A stretch of DNA of 64,000 bases, taken from NCBI GenBank assembly GCA_032207245.1, contig CM063500.1, forward strand, positions 63,140,425 to 63,204,424, written 5' to 3'. Position numbers and translations under genes: made by a program. The notes below the pieces were generated by a model that was not told where the DNA came from, did no database searches, and saw only the letters and a list, made by a program, of their open reading frames with translations. Every line of letters starts with the position of its first letter. The stretch's first letter is position 1. This DNA is from Pardosa pseudoannulata (taxonomy: Eukaryota > Arthropoda > Arachnida > Araneae > Lycosidae). Shown one piece after another: positions 24,501 through 34,654 of this stretch.

Positions 24501-27500
24501 TTAATATTTGTAATTTCATGTGTGTGACGCAAATGAAAGTTTTTATAATTGTATAAGCAAACATAAATGTATTAAGGGAGCATAGGGCCTTTTGACACAT
24601 AAAATATTCATTACAACAGCCTTTTTTTTTCGATTTATTTATTTCGATTTTATTCTAAACAAACTACAGATTTTTATTATATATTGAACCAAAAAAGGCT
24701 ATTGTAATGAAGACTAGGAAGGTATTATGTCCCCTTCACTTTGTAATATTATTATTGTAACGTAATCACAAAATACCATTTTGTGGAAACATTATTTGTG
24801 CTTTACATTATTTGTGCTTATATTTCCTAGGTACTCTTCATTGCTGCAGTTGTTTCCATTTCTGCTGCAAATTTGATGGTAAGTAGCCAATATAGATGGC
24901 CTTTTAAATATAAATATCACCATTGTATTAAATTAATTTAAACTTAATTAACTAAATACGAAGGAAATTCCGAAGGTAAGTTTCATCCTATTCTAGACAA
25001 GGAACCTTTATAACAAAAAGAAAATTACAATGGCATAACCAAATACTATCAAGGAATTATTCTGTAAAAATCGGTGCCAGTGGTTCAGGGATCATTAAAA
25101 CCATACGCTGTTATTAAACTATCACCAAACAGATATCCACGATTAGACAAAAGAAAGTAGACCTCTTGAGGCTAGAAATTTTGTTCTTGGAAGATAATGC
25201 TTTATCCTACACAGAAAGAGACATAAAAGAACACATTCGACGGAGATTCGCGAAGAATAGGATGCCGGTGTGGCGGCTACTTAGCCGAACATTAAAATTT
25301 CTATAAGTTTAGCAAAAGCTGTGTGGCAACACAACAGACTCGCTGTATACTGTTCAATGTCGCCGTGTTTGTGGTAGCTGTGTTAGAATCTCTTTCTTGT
25401 AAATAAATATATGCGTTATTAAGTTCAGTCTCTACTAAATGACTTACCACGACATTGGTGACCCGGACGTGATCTGAATACGCTACTTAGCCGAACATTA
25501 AAATTTCTATAAGTTTAGCAAAAGCTATGTGGCAACACAACAGACTCGCTGTATACTGTTCAATGTCACCGAGTTTGTGATAACTGTGTTAGAATCTCTT
25601 TCTTGTAAATAAATATATGTGTTATTAAGTTCAGCCTCTACTAGATGAATTACCACGACATTGGTAACCCGGACGTGATCTGAACACGCTACTTAGCCGA
25701 ACATTAAAATTTCTATAAGTTTAGCAAAAGCTGTGTGGCAACACAACAGACTCGCTGTATACTGTTCAATGTCGCCGTGTTTGTGGTAGCTGTGTTAGAA
25801 TCTCTTTCTTGTAAATAAATATATGCGTTATTAAGTTCAGTCTCTACTAAATGACTTACCACGACATTGGTGACCCGGACGTGATCTGAATACGCTACTT
25901 AGCCGAACATTAAAATTTCTATAAGTTTAGCAAAAGCTATGTGGCAACACAACAGACTCGCTGTATACTGTTCAATGTCACCGAGTTTGTGATAACTGTG
26001 TTAGAATTTCTTGTAAATAAATATATGTGTTATTAAGTTCAGCCTCTACTAGATGAATTACCACGACATTGTTAACCCGGACGTGATCTGAACACGCTAC
26101 TTAGCCGAACATTAAAATTTCTATAAGTTTAGCAAAAGCTGTGTGGCAACACAACAAACTCGCTGTATACTGTTCAATGTCACCGAGTTTGTGATAACTG
26201 TGTTAGAATCTCTTTCTTGTAAATAAATATATGTGTTATTAAGTTCAACCTCTACTAAATGACTTACAACGACACCGGGATAGATCACTCAGCATACAGC
26301 GCCGACCTTTACCCATCTAACTTCCATCTACAATTTTGCCACAGTATACTGAAAATGATTTACGGTTCTGCAATTGTACCACTGTTAGTGGTGACTATAT
26401 AAATAAATAGTGGAATGATTGTGTTTCCTTATGCCAATGCATGTTTCTATTTGTTATAAACCTACTGTTGTAATGTACTTACAACCTATACACTAGTGTT
26501 CGTTACAAGGGGGAAATACAGAAAGAATATAATACTTTATATTGAGATTCAGACATTTATTCTGTACATTCATTTACAAATAGATCCTTGGTTATCATAT
26601 ATCATAATCATCAATTATTCATGTCTTATATTTACACTATAATTATTACAATTCTATCACAGTCTTAAATATATAAAAGAGGCCTAAGTTAAGTGACTGT
26701 AAATATTATTTTATCTTTACCTATATTAAAGGCACAGGGGAGTAGGCAGGGGCTTTCCTCACGCGGTGTCGGTCAGGGCGCACGGGACGAGTTGGTGATG
26801 GTGAGCGGGGCGCTGTCGGACCTTCAGTGGGTCCAAATGATTAGGCAAGGATTTTCCTCCTGTGGAGTCGGTCCGGGCGCACGGGACTAGTTGGTACTGG
26901 TGGATCCTTGTCCCACTTCTCTCGACTCCCGACTTTGACTTCTCTCCTTCACTTCATTTCCAAACTCCTCAACTCGGTTCCAACACCCCTTTTTTCTTCC
27001 TCTCCAATCGCTTGTTTTCGGGAAACTTTCCCACATCTTCCTCCCCTTCGGGAGTGCAGGTGGACTCATTAAAGTAGTCCCTTTTAAAAAGCTGACATTA
27101 CTTTTTGCCCCTGCTCCTATAACTCACAGTTACAGCTCTGTGCGAGCTTGACCGTTACGCTGCCATTCCGTGATCTATACCTTCTCTGCAGGGGTCCCTA
27201 AACTTGACGTGAACAATTGGAGTCCTAAATTCCTCTAGGGAAATCCTCCCACAGCTGTGCATGCACGTGCAGATCACCGTGGGAAAGTACCTCGGTACAC
27301 CTACCATCCGAAAAACAGGATAGAACTTAAAATCAGAACATCTGTTGTACATCTTAACCCTTTAGTGGGCCCTTTATTTCTCCCTCCACGTTTCCAAACT
27401 TTCAAAACAGAGCTGCTAATTTTATTCAATCGATCGAACAATTGATGACAGCGCAAAACCGAAGCGGGAATCAGTCTTCCCATCGTATCAATAACAAGAC

Positions 27501-29530
27501 CAATATATTCTAATAGTTTTTGCGCTTCCCACATGTGTATTTTGTAAGACCGTGTAGGTGGGAAGTAATCTTCCCACGGCCCACGAAAGGGTTAATAATA
27601 TTCAGAAAATAGGAAAAATTACCGTCAAACAAAAAAAAATCAAAGCATTGGGAAATACAGGATACAAAAATTTAAAACTAATACTTTTAAATATCAACCG
27701 GAGTTTTATATAAAACTAATTTAAATTATTTATATTCTTATACATTATTTTTTATTACATCACGTTAAATTTATCTCTTCATAATTAAACAAAAGCTTTC
27801 TATAATATTGAAAAATTAGTTATTTATAATATATCTAAAAAATTCTATCGCAATACATTCGAGGATATTTAGTAGCTTGAAATGTATTAATTTAATAAAT
27901 TTACAGAAATGAGGACATATATTACTTTACTGATATACTGATTTTCAAATTCATACAAGATATATTTGGGTTTTTTTTAAGTTACACAATACATTTTAAA
28001 TGTTCAAATTCCAAACATATGTAGTCTTTTTATTCTTTAAAATTTAAAAACAACTATATCTGATAGATTTATTTATATTACAGAAATCTAGATAATGCAG
28101 TTTCTACCAAAGCATTCACATGACTAATTATGGTTCTTGTTTTAAATAATTTTTAAAAGAATGCAAAATCAAGTGCAAAGGCAATATTCTCAAATGAAAT
28201 AGAATTACTTCTAAATATTCTTCGATTCTATTAGAATAATATATAAATTGAAAAATATGTGTAAATCAAAGTCTAAGAATGGATGGAAGGGCTGTCTCAA
28301 TAAAGTCGTTTAACGGCTAACCACGATTAATCTCTGTTTAAACGAAGAATTGCTCCCCAGCATTGGTTGGTGCCATAGGTTAATCGTGATTAGCTGTTAA
28401 ACGACTTTAGTGAGACCGGCCCTTAGACTTCCATCCATTCTTAGACTTTGCTTTGTACCTATTTTTCAATTTATATATTATTCTCATTCTTCTCAAGCCT
28501 GTTCATCATACTCATCATTCATCATTGTAAGGCATGACATCATGCCTTACAAGTTCAGCTATGACATCAAGGACAAGCATGATTTTCTGAATACTTGATA
28601 TTCTTTAGAGAGCTCTTTCTGTCTTCTATTTTTCATTTATTAAGTATGTTATTCCATCAACTATTCGAGGAATGCTTCTGAAAATTTTATACGTTTTAAG
28701 ATAAAATTATTATGTTAAAAATAGTAATCACATTATATAAATAATGAAATATTTACAACTATTTCGGTCAGTATAATATTATTTTCTAGTATAAACAATT
28801 TGACATTATTTGATGTTTTATTCACAACTTTAACAGGTGCTGCAATGGCACTTCTGGATAATGTATCATAATTAAACCTAACTGGCTTTTGATACTGAAA
28901 TAATAAAAATATTGTCATGACAATTAAAGAGGTTTTTATATGTGATTCTTAATTTTCTTATATTGTTCTCCGAATTGAAGGAATACTCAAAATTAAAGTA
29001 TTTCGATATGGAAAATTTTAAAGAGAATTTAACCAAATTAGCATAATATAAGTTGATTTTTATTTAAGGTACATGGACCCGTCCAACATGCTCCCAAACC
29101 ATACAAGTTTGGATATGACATCAAGGACAAGCATGGTGAGCAGTATAGGCAGGAGGAAGGCAACGGTGGCCACGCCGTGAAGGGAAGCTACGGATTCACC
29201 GATGCACGAGGAGTCAAGAGACAAGTCGATTACGTCGCCGATCACGGTGGATTCAGGGCTCAAGTCAAGACCAACGAGCGAGGAACAGCCAACCAGAACC
29301 CAGCTGCAGTCCAGATGGTCTCTAATACCCCTTACGCTGGTGGTGTAGGACTCGGATATGGTGGATACGGTAACATTGGTCTCGGATATAATAACGCTGG
29401 ATATGGTCTGGCCGCACCCGCTCTCGGTTACGCTGTTGGAGTTGGTGGATATGGATATGCAGCACCCGCTAACGTGGGTCTTGGACTTGGAATTCGAGGT
29501 GGACTGGGATACGCCAGATACGGATACTAA
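21521..29530 (+). CDS. Cuticle protein gene C, chimeric: B-like signal exons, E-like mature exon
   Basis: Exons 21521-21532 (ATG ATC TCT CAG, donor GTAAGA), 24831-24878 (48 nt, acceptor CCTAG, donor GTAAGT) and 29069-29530 (acceptor TTTAAG, stop TAA), all phase 0, give 173 residues. Signal peptide MISQVLFIAAVVSISAA, then NLM and [19 protein letters not shown] domain about 32-93 ([20 protein letters not shown]); tail ending RGGLGYARYGY. Exons 1-2 and the promoter resemble gene B, while exon 3 and the intron before it resemble gene E, including the VH(G/E)PV start and [10 protein letters not shown] scrap of the older B-like terminal exon remains at 28490-28590. KTNERGT replaces the KTNEPGT of all other copies. 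The splice from 24878 to 29069 is inferred from intact sites and matching phase. If exon 3 were unused, the gene would be dead. Confidence 0.82.
22250..23545. repeat. Tandem array in intron 1 of gene C, about 176-bp units
   Basis: Seven units marked by CTGTCAACAACGCTCTCTTT, GGAGAATTTGTTACAAAGTT, GCATCACAAGTCGACTGCAT and AGTTATAAATTTTGTATTAG. The CAACAACGCTCTCT landmark recurs from about 22367 to 23245, with a decayed last copy near 23407. Confidence 0.93.
24607..24711. mobile_element. Small MITE in intron 1 of gene C
   Basis: Terminal inverted repeats of 21 bp with one mismatch: TTCATTACAACAGCC plus T-run at 24607-24627 and its complement at 24691-24711. Weaker symmetry continues outside (GACACATAAAATA and TATTATGTCC). 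A similar TTCATCACAACAGCC stands alone near 49030. The family is unknown. Confidence 0.6.
25275..26275 (+). repeat. Tandem LTR/primer-binding-site array in intron 2 of gene C
   Basis: Five units of about 206 bp starting near 25275, 25481, 25687, 25893 and 26095. Each unit resembles the end of a retrovirus-like LTR (TGTGGCAACACAACAGACTC to CACGACA) followed by TGGTGACCCGGACGTGATC (25456-25474 and later copies), which is nearly the complement of the 3' end of tRNA-Trp, the primer used by CsRn1-type Ty3/gypsy elements. Units 1 and 3 match each other best, as do 2 and 4, so a two-unit block was duplicated. The fifth unit has lost the binding site. No gag or pol was found. Confidence 0.75.
26460..27300 (-). 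mobile_element. Solo-LTR-like repeat, copy 2 (inverted)
   Basis: Reverse-orientation partner of 20330-21030, with the shared terminus TGTTGTAATGTACTTACAAC at 26466-26485 and homology out to the GGAATTTAGG region near 27230. The two copies form an inverted pair about 5.4 kb apart that encloses exons 1 and 2 of gene C. Short frames at 26693-27077 are within it. Class uncertain. Confidence 0.6.
27354..27595. mobile_element. piggyBac-like MITE, family 2
   Basis: TTAA at 27354-27357 and 27592-27595 with inverted termini CCCTTTAGTGGGCC and GGCCCACGAAAGGG (242 bp including both sites). It lies in intron 2 of gene C. The frames at 27257-27534 run into or across it and are not genes. Confidence 0.85.
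28267..28450. mobile_element. Harbinger-like foldback MITE, copy 2, with extended palindrome
   Basis: MITE proper is about 28289-28422 (GGGCTGTCTCAATAAAGTCG to GTGAGACCGGCCC). The inverted symmetry does not stop at its ends: 28267-28289 is a perfect 23-bp reverse complement of 28428-28450 (core GTCTAAGAATGGATGGAAG). Flanking host sequence is therefore mirrored, which a simple transposition does not explain. Confidence 0.85.
28490..28590 (+). pseudogene. Remnant of the original terminal exon of gene C
   Basis: The segment 28553-28589 reads CTTACAAGTTCAGCTATGAC and then ATCAAGGACAAGCATG, that is YKFSYDIKDKH, matching the start of the gene B terminal exon, and then breaks off. Upstream, CCTGTTCATCATACTC (28497-28512) resembles the exon start CCTGTTCATCATGCTC, although a similar string also exists in intron 2 of gene B near 13870. 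Between the two lies a perfect short palindrome, GTAAGGCATGA-CA-TCATGCCTTAC. Intron sequence before it (CTATTTTTCAATTTAT) is B-like. It is the stump left when the gene-E-like segment replaced the exon. Confidence 0.75.
28600..29530 (+). other. Segment paralogous to 56475-57364 (gene E intron end plus exon 3)
   Basis: Homology begins just after the broken exon stump and runs through the intron into the exon: ATTCGAGGAATGCTTCTG, AATTTTATACGTTTTAAGAT, ATAATAAAAATATTGTCATG, AATTAAAGTATTT(C/T)GATAT and AGTTGATTTTTA before the acceptor occur in both, in order. This defines a block of about 0.9 kb copied between the two genes. Confidence 0.88.
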
Positions 29531-29572
29531 ATCAGATATTATATCTCATAAAATAGTATGTTATAAAAATGA

Positions 29573-29578
29573 AATAAA
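29573..29578 (+). terminator. Poly(A) signal of gene C
   Basis: AATAAA 43 nt after the TAA stop, the same spacing as in genes B and E. Confidence 0.7.
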
Positions 29579-29709
29579 ATCCCCTGTTCTGTAATAACTC
29601 ACTACTCAATTGTTTAACTACTTTAACCCTCATTTGAAAATAATCGTACCTGGTAAAAATGGAAAAGTCTACTTTGGAAAAATGTCCCACAGTTTCTTAA
29701 AGTTACTCA

Positions 29710-29843
29710 GGGGGAGTCTCGCAAAAGTCGTTTAATTGATAACCACGATTAATCCATGGCGCCAACCAATGGTGAGTCTCAATTCTTCGTTTAAACTTGA
29801 ATAAATTGCTGTTAGCCGTTAAACGACGTTGGTGAGACCGGCC
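29710..29843. mobile_element. Harbinger-like foldback MITE, copy 3
   Basis: GGGGGAGTCTCGCAAAAGTC to ACGACGTTGGTGAGACCGGCC, followed by TTAA. It lies about 130 bp past the poly(A) signal of gene C. Confidence 0.8.
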
Positions 29844-30062
29844 TTAAGAAGATAAAAAGAAACTGATTCTGCAGTAATTGCGTTATTTCTTTTAACTCAA
29901 TGGTTTCACTTGTTTCAAAAGAAGAACGACAGTTGTATATGCTGTGCAGTCGAAAGAATGTTATTGAAATTTTCCGAATTATGTCATATCAGAGTCTTTG
30001 AAAGTCCTTCTTCTGTTTTTATACAAAAAACACTTTTTATTTTGACTTAGAGTGAAAACTGG

Positions 30063-30065
<3 letters not shown>

Positions 30066-30153
<88 letters not shown>
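30066..30153. repeat. (TA)n microsatellite
   Basis: About 88 bp of pure TA followed by a short GT-rich patch. Confidence 0.95.
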
Positions 30154-30157
<4 letters not shown>

Positions 30158-30257
30158 CGTGTGTGTATAATCCTTCTTCTATTTTTACACAAAAATACTT
30201 TTTATATAAACACTAAGAAAAAAGCTAGTTACGTTGGGCTCCCCTAATACTTCATTA

Positions 30258-30882
30258 TTAACCCTCCGAGTGGTAGACAAAGAGGAAAAAAGTCTCCAAA
30301 AATACGCTAAAATTTTATTGTGTCAGTGACCAAAGTGTTCTATGATTTTTTACTTCACCCTTTGTCGACTAGATTGGAATACCGGAAACCCACTCTCGTT
30401 ATTGTCCCTTTACTTCCGGTTAGAAATAGATATATAAATAGACATTATAGATTGTTAATTTTTAATACCATAAAGCTAGTCAAGTTTCGAAAATCATTCC
30501 ATAAGAAATATTGGATTCTAAAAGAAGGATTAAAAATATTTTTAAGAGAATTATTTATATTCTCTTACTAAAGTCATCCAAGATATTTAAGTGGTGCAAT
30601 TAGAGATGCATCTGTTACCGCAAATGAAATACTTCGAAATAGAGATTTACAAAGCCATGAGAAGCTATCAGTGTCTTTGTGCCTCAGGGAGTAGGGGTGC
30701 ATCCCTCAATAAATGTCAGTCAAAGAGGGGTGCAGTTCCTAAACAATCGACCTGACCCTCCTACTTCAAAACTCCATGGGGGAAAGCACTAGCAGAAATG
30801 TACACTACATCCATTTTCGGAACGTTTTTGGATGTACGTGACAACTGGAGGAATTGTACGTGCGAACCGCTTAGAGGGTTAA
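30258..30882. mobile_element. piggyBac-like MITE, family 3 (625 bp)
   Basis: TTAA at 30258-30261 and 30879-30882; inverted termini CCCTCCGAGTGGTAGAC and GCGAACCGCTTAGAGGG. The longest of the TTAA-bounded elements. Frame 30320-30571 inside it shows no recognisable transposase, so it is non-autonomous or decayed. Confidence 0.75.
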
Positions 30883-31176
30883 ACCGAAGATTTAATCAGT
30901 AACATATTATACACAGGGGAATGTCATTTCCGTGTTATATTTGAAAAATTAAAAAGAAATGAAGACTTTTGTTCTTGTTTAATTCAAAATATGACTTATC
31001 TTAAAAGTATAGAACAGTATTTTATTTCTTCTAGGGTGTTTTTACCAAATTAGGCAGATCAAATTTATTACAAAATTCGTTCGGTCTATCATGTAATAGA
31101 CTGTAAACAAAGCTCATGTCACCGGAATGTTCAATTAATTACAATATATAATCCATAATTCCAACTTATATCCTTA

Positions 31177-31319
31177 GGGTCAGTCTTACCAAAGACGGTT
31201 AAAAGCTAACCGCTATTAATCTGTGTTTAAATGGAGAACTGTGTCCTACCATTGGTTGGCGGATTAATTGCCAAGGGTTAATCACGGTTAGCCGTAAACA
31301 ACTTTCGTGTGACCAGCCC
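31177..31319. mobile_element. Harbinger-like foldback MITE, copy 4, with TTA target duplication
   Basis: GGGTCAGTCTTACCAAAGAC to ACTTTCGTGTGACCAGCCC flanked by TTA on both sides (31174-31176 and 31320-31322). This is the clearest target duplication of the family and the main reason for the PIF/Harbinger suggestion. Confidence 0.85.
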
Positions 31320-31724
31320 TTAATCAGAGTATAAGAAGGGCATATTTGACTCCAGTTCCATCTAGTGAGGAGTGAGAGATAGAAAAAACTTTTTAAAGCC
31401 GTAATTTTTTTTCCATTTTGATAGAAGAAATGGAGCAAATGCTTAATCAGCCTTTTTTTTCAACCCCATTACTTGCGGAATATGGTAAAATCTATATATT
31501 TACTCACAGTAATACACCATAATACTCTGGTTTTGTTCCTGACTTTAAAATTATAAAGAAACAATATAGCTTGATTTTAAAATTTCTGCCGTTTACCAGC
31601 ACAATAATCCAACTTCAAATTGTATGCAAAAGAATTTGAAACTGTTTTGCCAATCAAACTGATAATAATATTTTAAATATCCAAAAAACAACTATAATGT
31701 TAAAAAATGTAGTCTAAGTTATTA

Positions 31725-31859
31725 GGGCCGATTTCACCAAAGTCATTTAACGGCTAACCGCGATTAATCTCTGTTTAAACTGAAAATTGCCCCTCAACAT
31801 TGTTTGGCGCCATGGGTTAATCGCAGTTAGCAGTTAAACAACTTTGGTGAGATCGGGCC
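31725..31859. mobile_element. Harbinger-like foldback MITE, copy 5
   Basis: Starts after TTA with GGGCCGATTTCACCAAAGTC and ends ACTTTGGTGAGATCGGGCC. The interior motifs (CGGCTAACCGCGATTAATCT) are well kept. Confidence 0.85.
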
Positions 31860-33360
31860 TCAATTACATAAAAGATTAACCGAGCATATGATGATTTGTT
31901 ATGAGTAATAGAAGCATTGTATGTAATATGACGGGCATGCCTCCCCTTCAAGATACATTTTTTCCTGTTTTCTAAATATGCAGAGCGATTTCATGCAACG
32001 TCATGAACGGTTTTAATGCCTTACCCATTCATTTTCATGTTTACGATAGCCAATAAGCAACCAATAAGCTGCCCTTCCGTTTGAAATTAAAGCCAAAATC
32101 GCCATAAGTTGAGATGTACACTGCTGCGTGAAATCCTGTTATTGCAGAGTATCTGACATGCAAACCACAGCTCTTTTAACTTTAAACTTGTTTTTTCTAT
32201 CTCTATTTAGTTTCTTCACTGCATATTCTAGTATTTTTGATTACTTTATTTGTATTTTCTAAAGGTTTCTTAAAAATATCTAGTCTGTACTAAAAATCTG
32301 TTTTCAATGAATTTTTTCATGGATATAAAGAAAGAATGTCTAAATTTCTCCTATAATTATGTAAATACGCGTGTTTGCAAAGTTTAAATACGTATGTTGG
32401 CTTATGTACTTGTGTAATGCCGTACATTAGTTCTTTGTGTTATTTAAATGTCTAGTTTTTCTGTGTATGTTTAAAACATCATAACTGTTCGTTCAAAATC
32501 TCAAGGTTATCAGTTTATTATTAGCAATACAGAAAAAATTCAACTTTTTCCTAATTCCACCACCTGAAATTAAATAACTATTTCAGGAAAACTATCTTTG
32601 ATGTAAGGATTAGATTATATTATTCTTCACAGGAATTCTTTAAAAATGACTGTGTTATTCTAAATGATCAGTACAATCAAACTTGTTCAACGTGAAATAA
32701 TATTCTAAGCAAATAATAGCAGCAAAAACAATATTCGAACACAATATTAAGATTTAAAATTTTACAAGAAACAGTGATTGCTCAAAAATAAGCAAAAATT
32801 CCTATTTGAAAGAGGTAAAGATTCTCTGGATATTCTGACATCTTTCATACTCTTTTTTTTAAAGGGAATTAACTGGTTTTAATACAATAACGTAACCCCC
32901 TTCAAGTTAGAAGATAGTTAAGAAATATTCAAACAAATGAAATGTTTTTATGCTGACTGTTAAGCAATAAAAATACATAACTGTTGCAAGTGAAACACGT
33001 TTCAATACGAAATTGCCTTAAAAGAAACAAATAATTTGTACGAAATTAAAATTTTTCAATAAAACTTCTCTAATTTGAGTTATAGCAGCTGTGTATTAGG
33101 TACTTTTATGACAAAATTAAATCACAGATGCTTATTGTTCCAAATAATAAAGTAATTTATATTTTTATTTTGAAATTGTGATATTTGTGAATTAACTAAT
33201 ATTACAGTTTATTTCTTAACCACATTAATTCTACCAGTTTTGTTCTTAACAAATCGAAGATCTTGTACAAAAAATTATTGACCAGTATAAAATTCCGTTA
33301 TTGTGAAGTAAATTTACTTGGTCTGTAGTCCTGATATGTAGGATTTTTTTTAAAAATAAC
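31860..33360. other. Intergenic AT-rich DNA, no feature seen
   Basis: No exon, repeat family or RNA gene was recognised on either strand. Confidence 0.5.
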
Positions 33361-34135
33361 GAACGGTATTTTATAATTCCTTACACAGCTGAAAATCCAT
33401 GTGTTTTACTGAAAATTCTTTTTCTGAACAATTAATGTGTTAATGACAAAAAAAATTTACCTTGTGCTACTCCAATGGCTAAACGAATGGCTAATGTGCT
33501 AAACGAATGATATTTTGATTCCTTACACAGCTGATAATCCGTGTGGTTTACTGAAAATTCTTTTGCTGAACAATTAATGTGTTAATGACAAAACAAATTA
33601 CCTTGTGCTACTCCAATGGCTAAACGAATGGTATTTTATGATTCCTTACACAGCTGAAAATCCTTCTGGTTTACTGAAAATTCTTTTGCTGAACAATTAA
33701 TGTGCTAATGACAAAAAAAATTACCTTGTGCTACTCCAATGGCTAAACGAATGGTATTTTATGATTCCTTACACAGGTGAAAATCCTTGTGTTTTACTGA
33801 AAATTCTTTTGCTGAACAATTAATGTGTTAATGACAAAACAAATTACCTTGTGCTACTAAAATGGCTAAACGAATGGTATTTTATGATTCCTTACACAGC
33901 TGAAAATTCATGTGATGTACTGAAAATTCTTTTGCCGAACAATTAATGTGTTAAGGACAAAAAAAATTTACCTTGTGCTACTCCAATGGCTAAACGAATG
34001 GCTAATGTGCTAAACGAATGATATTTTATGATTCCTTACACAGCTGAAAATCCGTGTGGTTTACTAAAAATTCTTTTGCTGAACAATTAATGTGTTAATG
34101 ACAAAAAAGAATTACCATGTGCTACTCCAATAACC
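33361..34135. repeat. Tandem array between genes C and D, 122-145-bp units
   Basis: Six units marked by GATTCCTTACACAGCTGAAA, TGCTGAACAATTAATGTG and CTTGTGCTACTCCAATGGCT. Two units are about 20 bp longer because they carry an extra GAATGGCTAATGTGCTAAAC. Confidence 0.93.
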
Positions 34136-34654
34136 AAAAACTTTTCTGCTTTACGATCCATGCTAGATTGTCTTGTAAACTAGATCTACAATGCATGTTG
34201 AAGTAAGAATTTGACGATTAATAAAATATCTCAACTTCGGAACTTGTTAAAAGCAGATTTTACGCTTCGTTTGTTAACGACTTATTTTGGAAACAAATGA
34301 AAAACAAACAATACCTCTTAATCCGCTTTTCTTTTTTATCTTAGAAAGCAACAAGCATGACTGAATTTACTTTCCACGTTCTCCTGAAGGCCCTTTGTTG
34401 CATTAGTATTTTTTTCAGTTTGACATTGAGATGTTTGTTTTCTTTAAATGGGTTTACCTTTCTGGCAAGAACAAGGGATGCAAAATTTTAAAATTCCTAT
34501 ACCAGATGGATGCAGAAAAAAATAAAGCACATTTAATCACACATGTATATTGTTTTAGTTATACACAAATAATACAGGTAGAAAAGACATGAATACATTT
34601 GAAAATACATAGTTTTTTATGTTGACGAAAAAGAAACTAAAATAGGTATTTGAT

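Noticed and set aside
28410..28598. 62-codon frame ending in MPYKFSYDIKDKH
   Set aside because: Its end is the exon stump of gene C, but the upstream part is MITE arm and intron; it is a pseudogene fragment, not a small gene.
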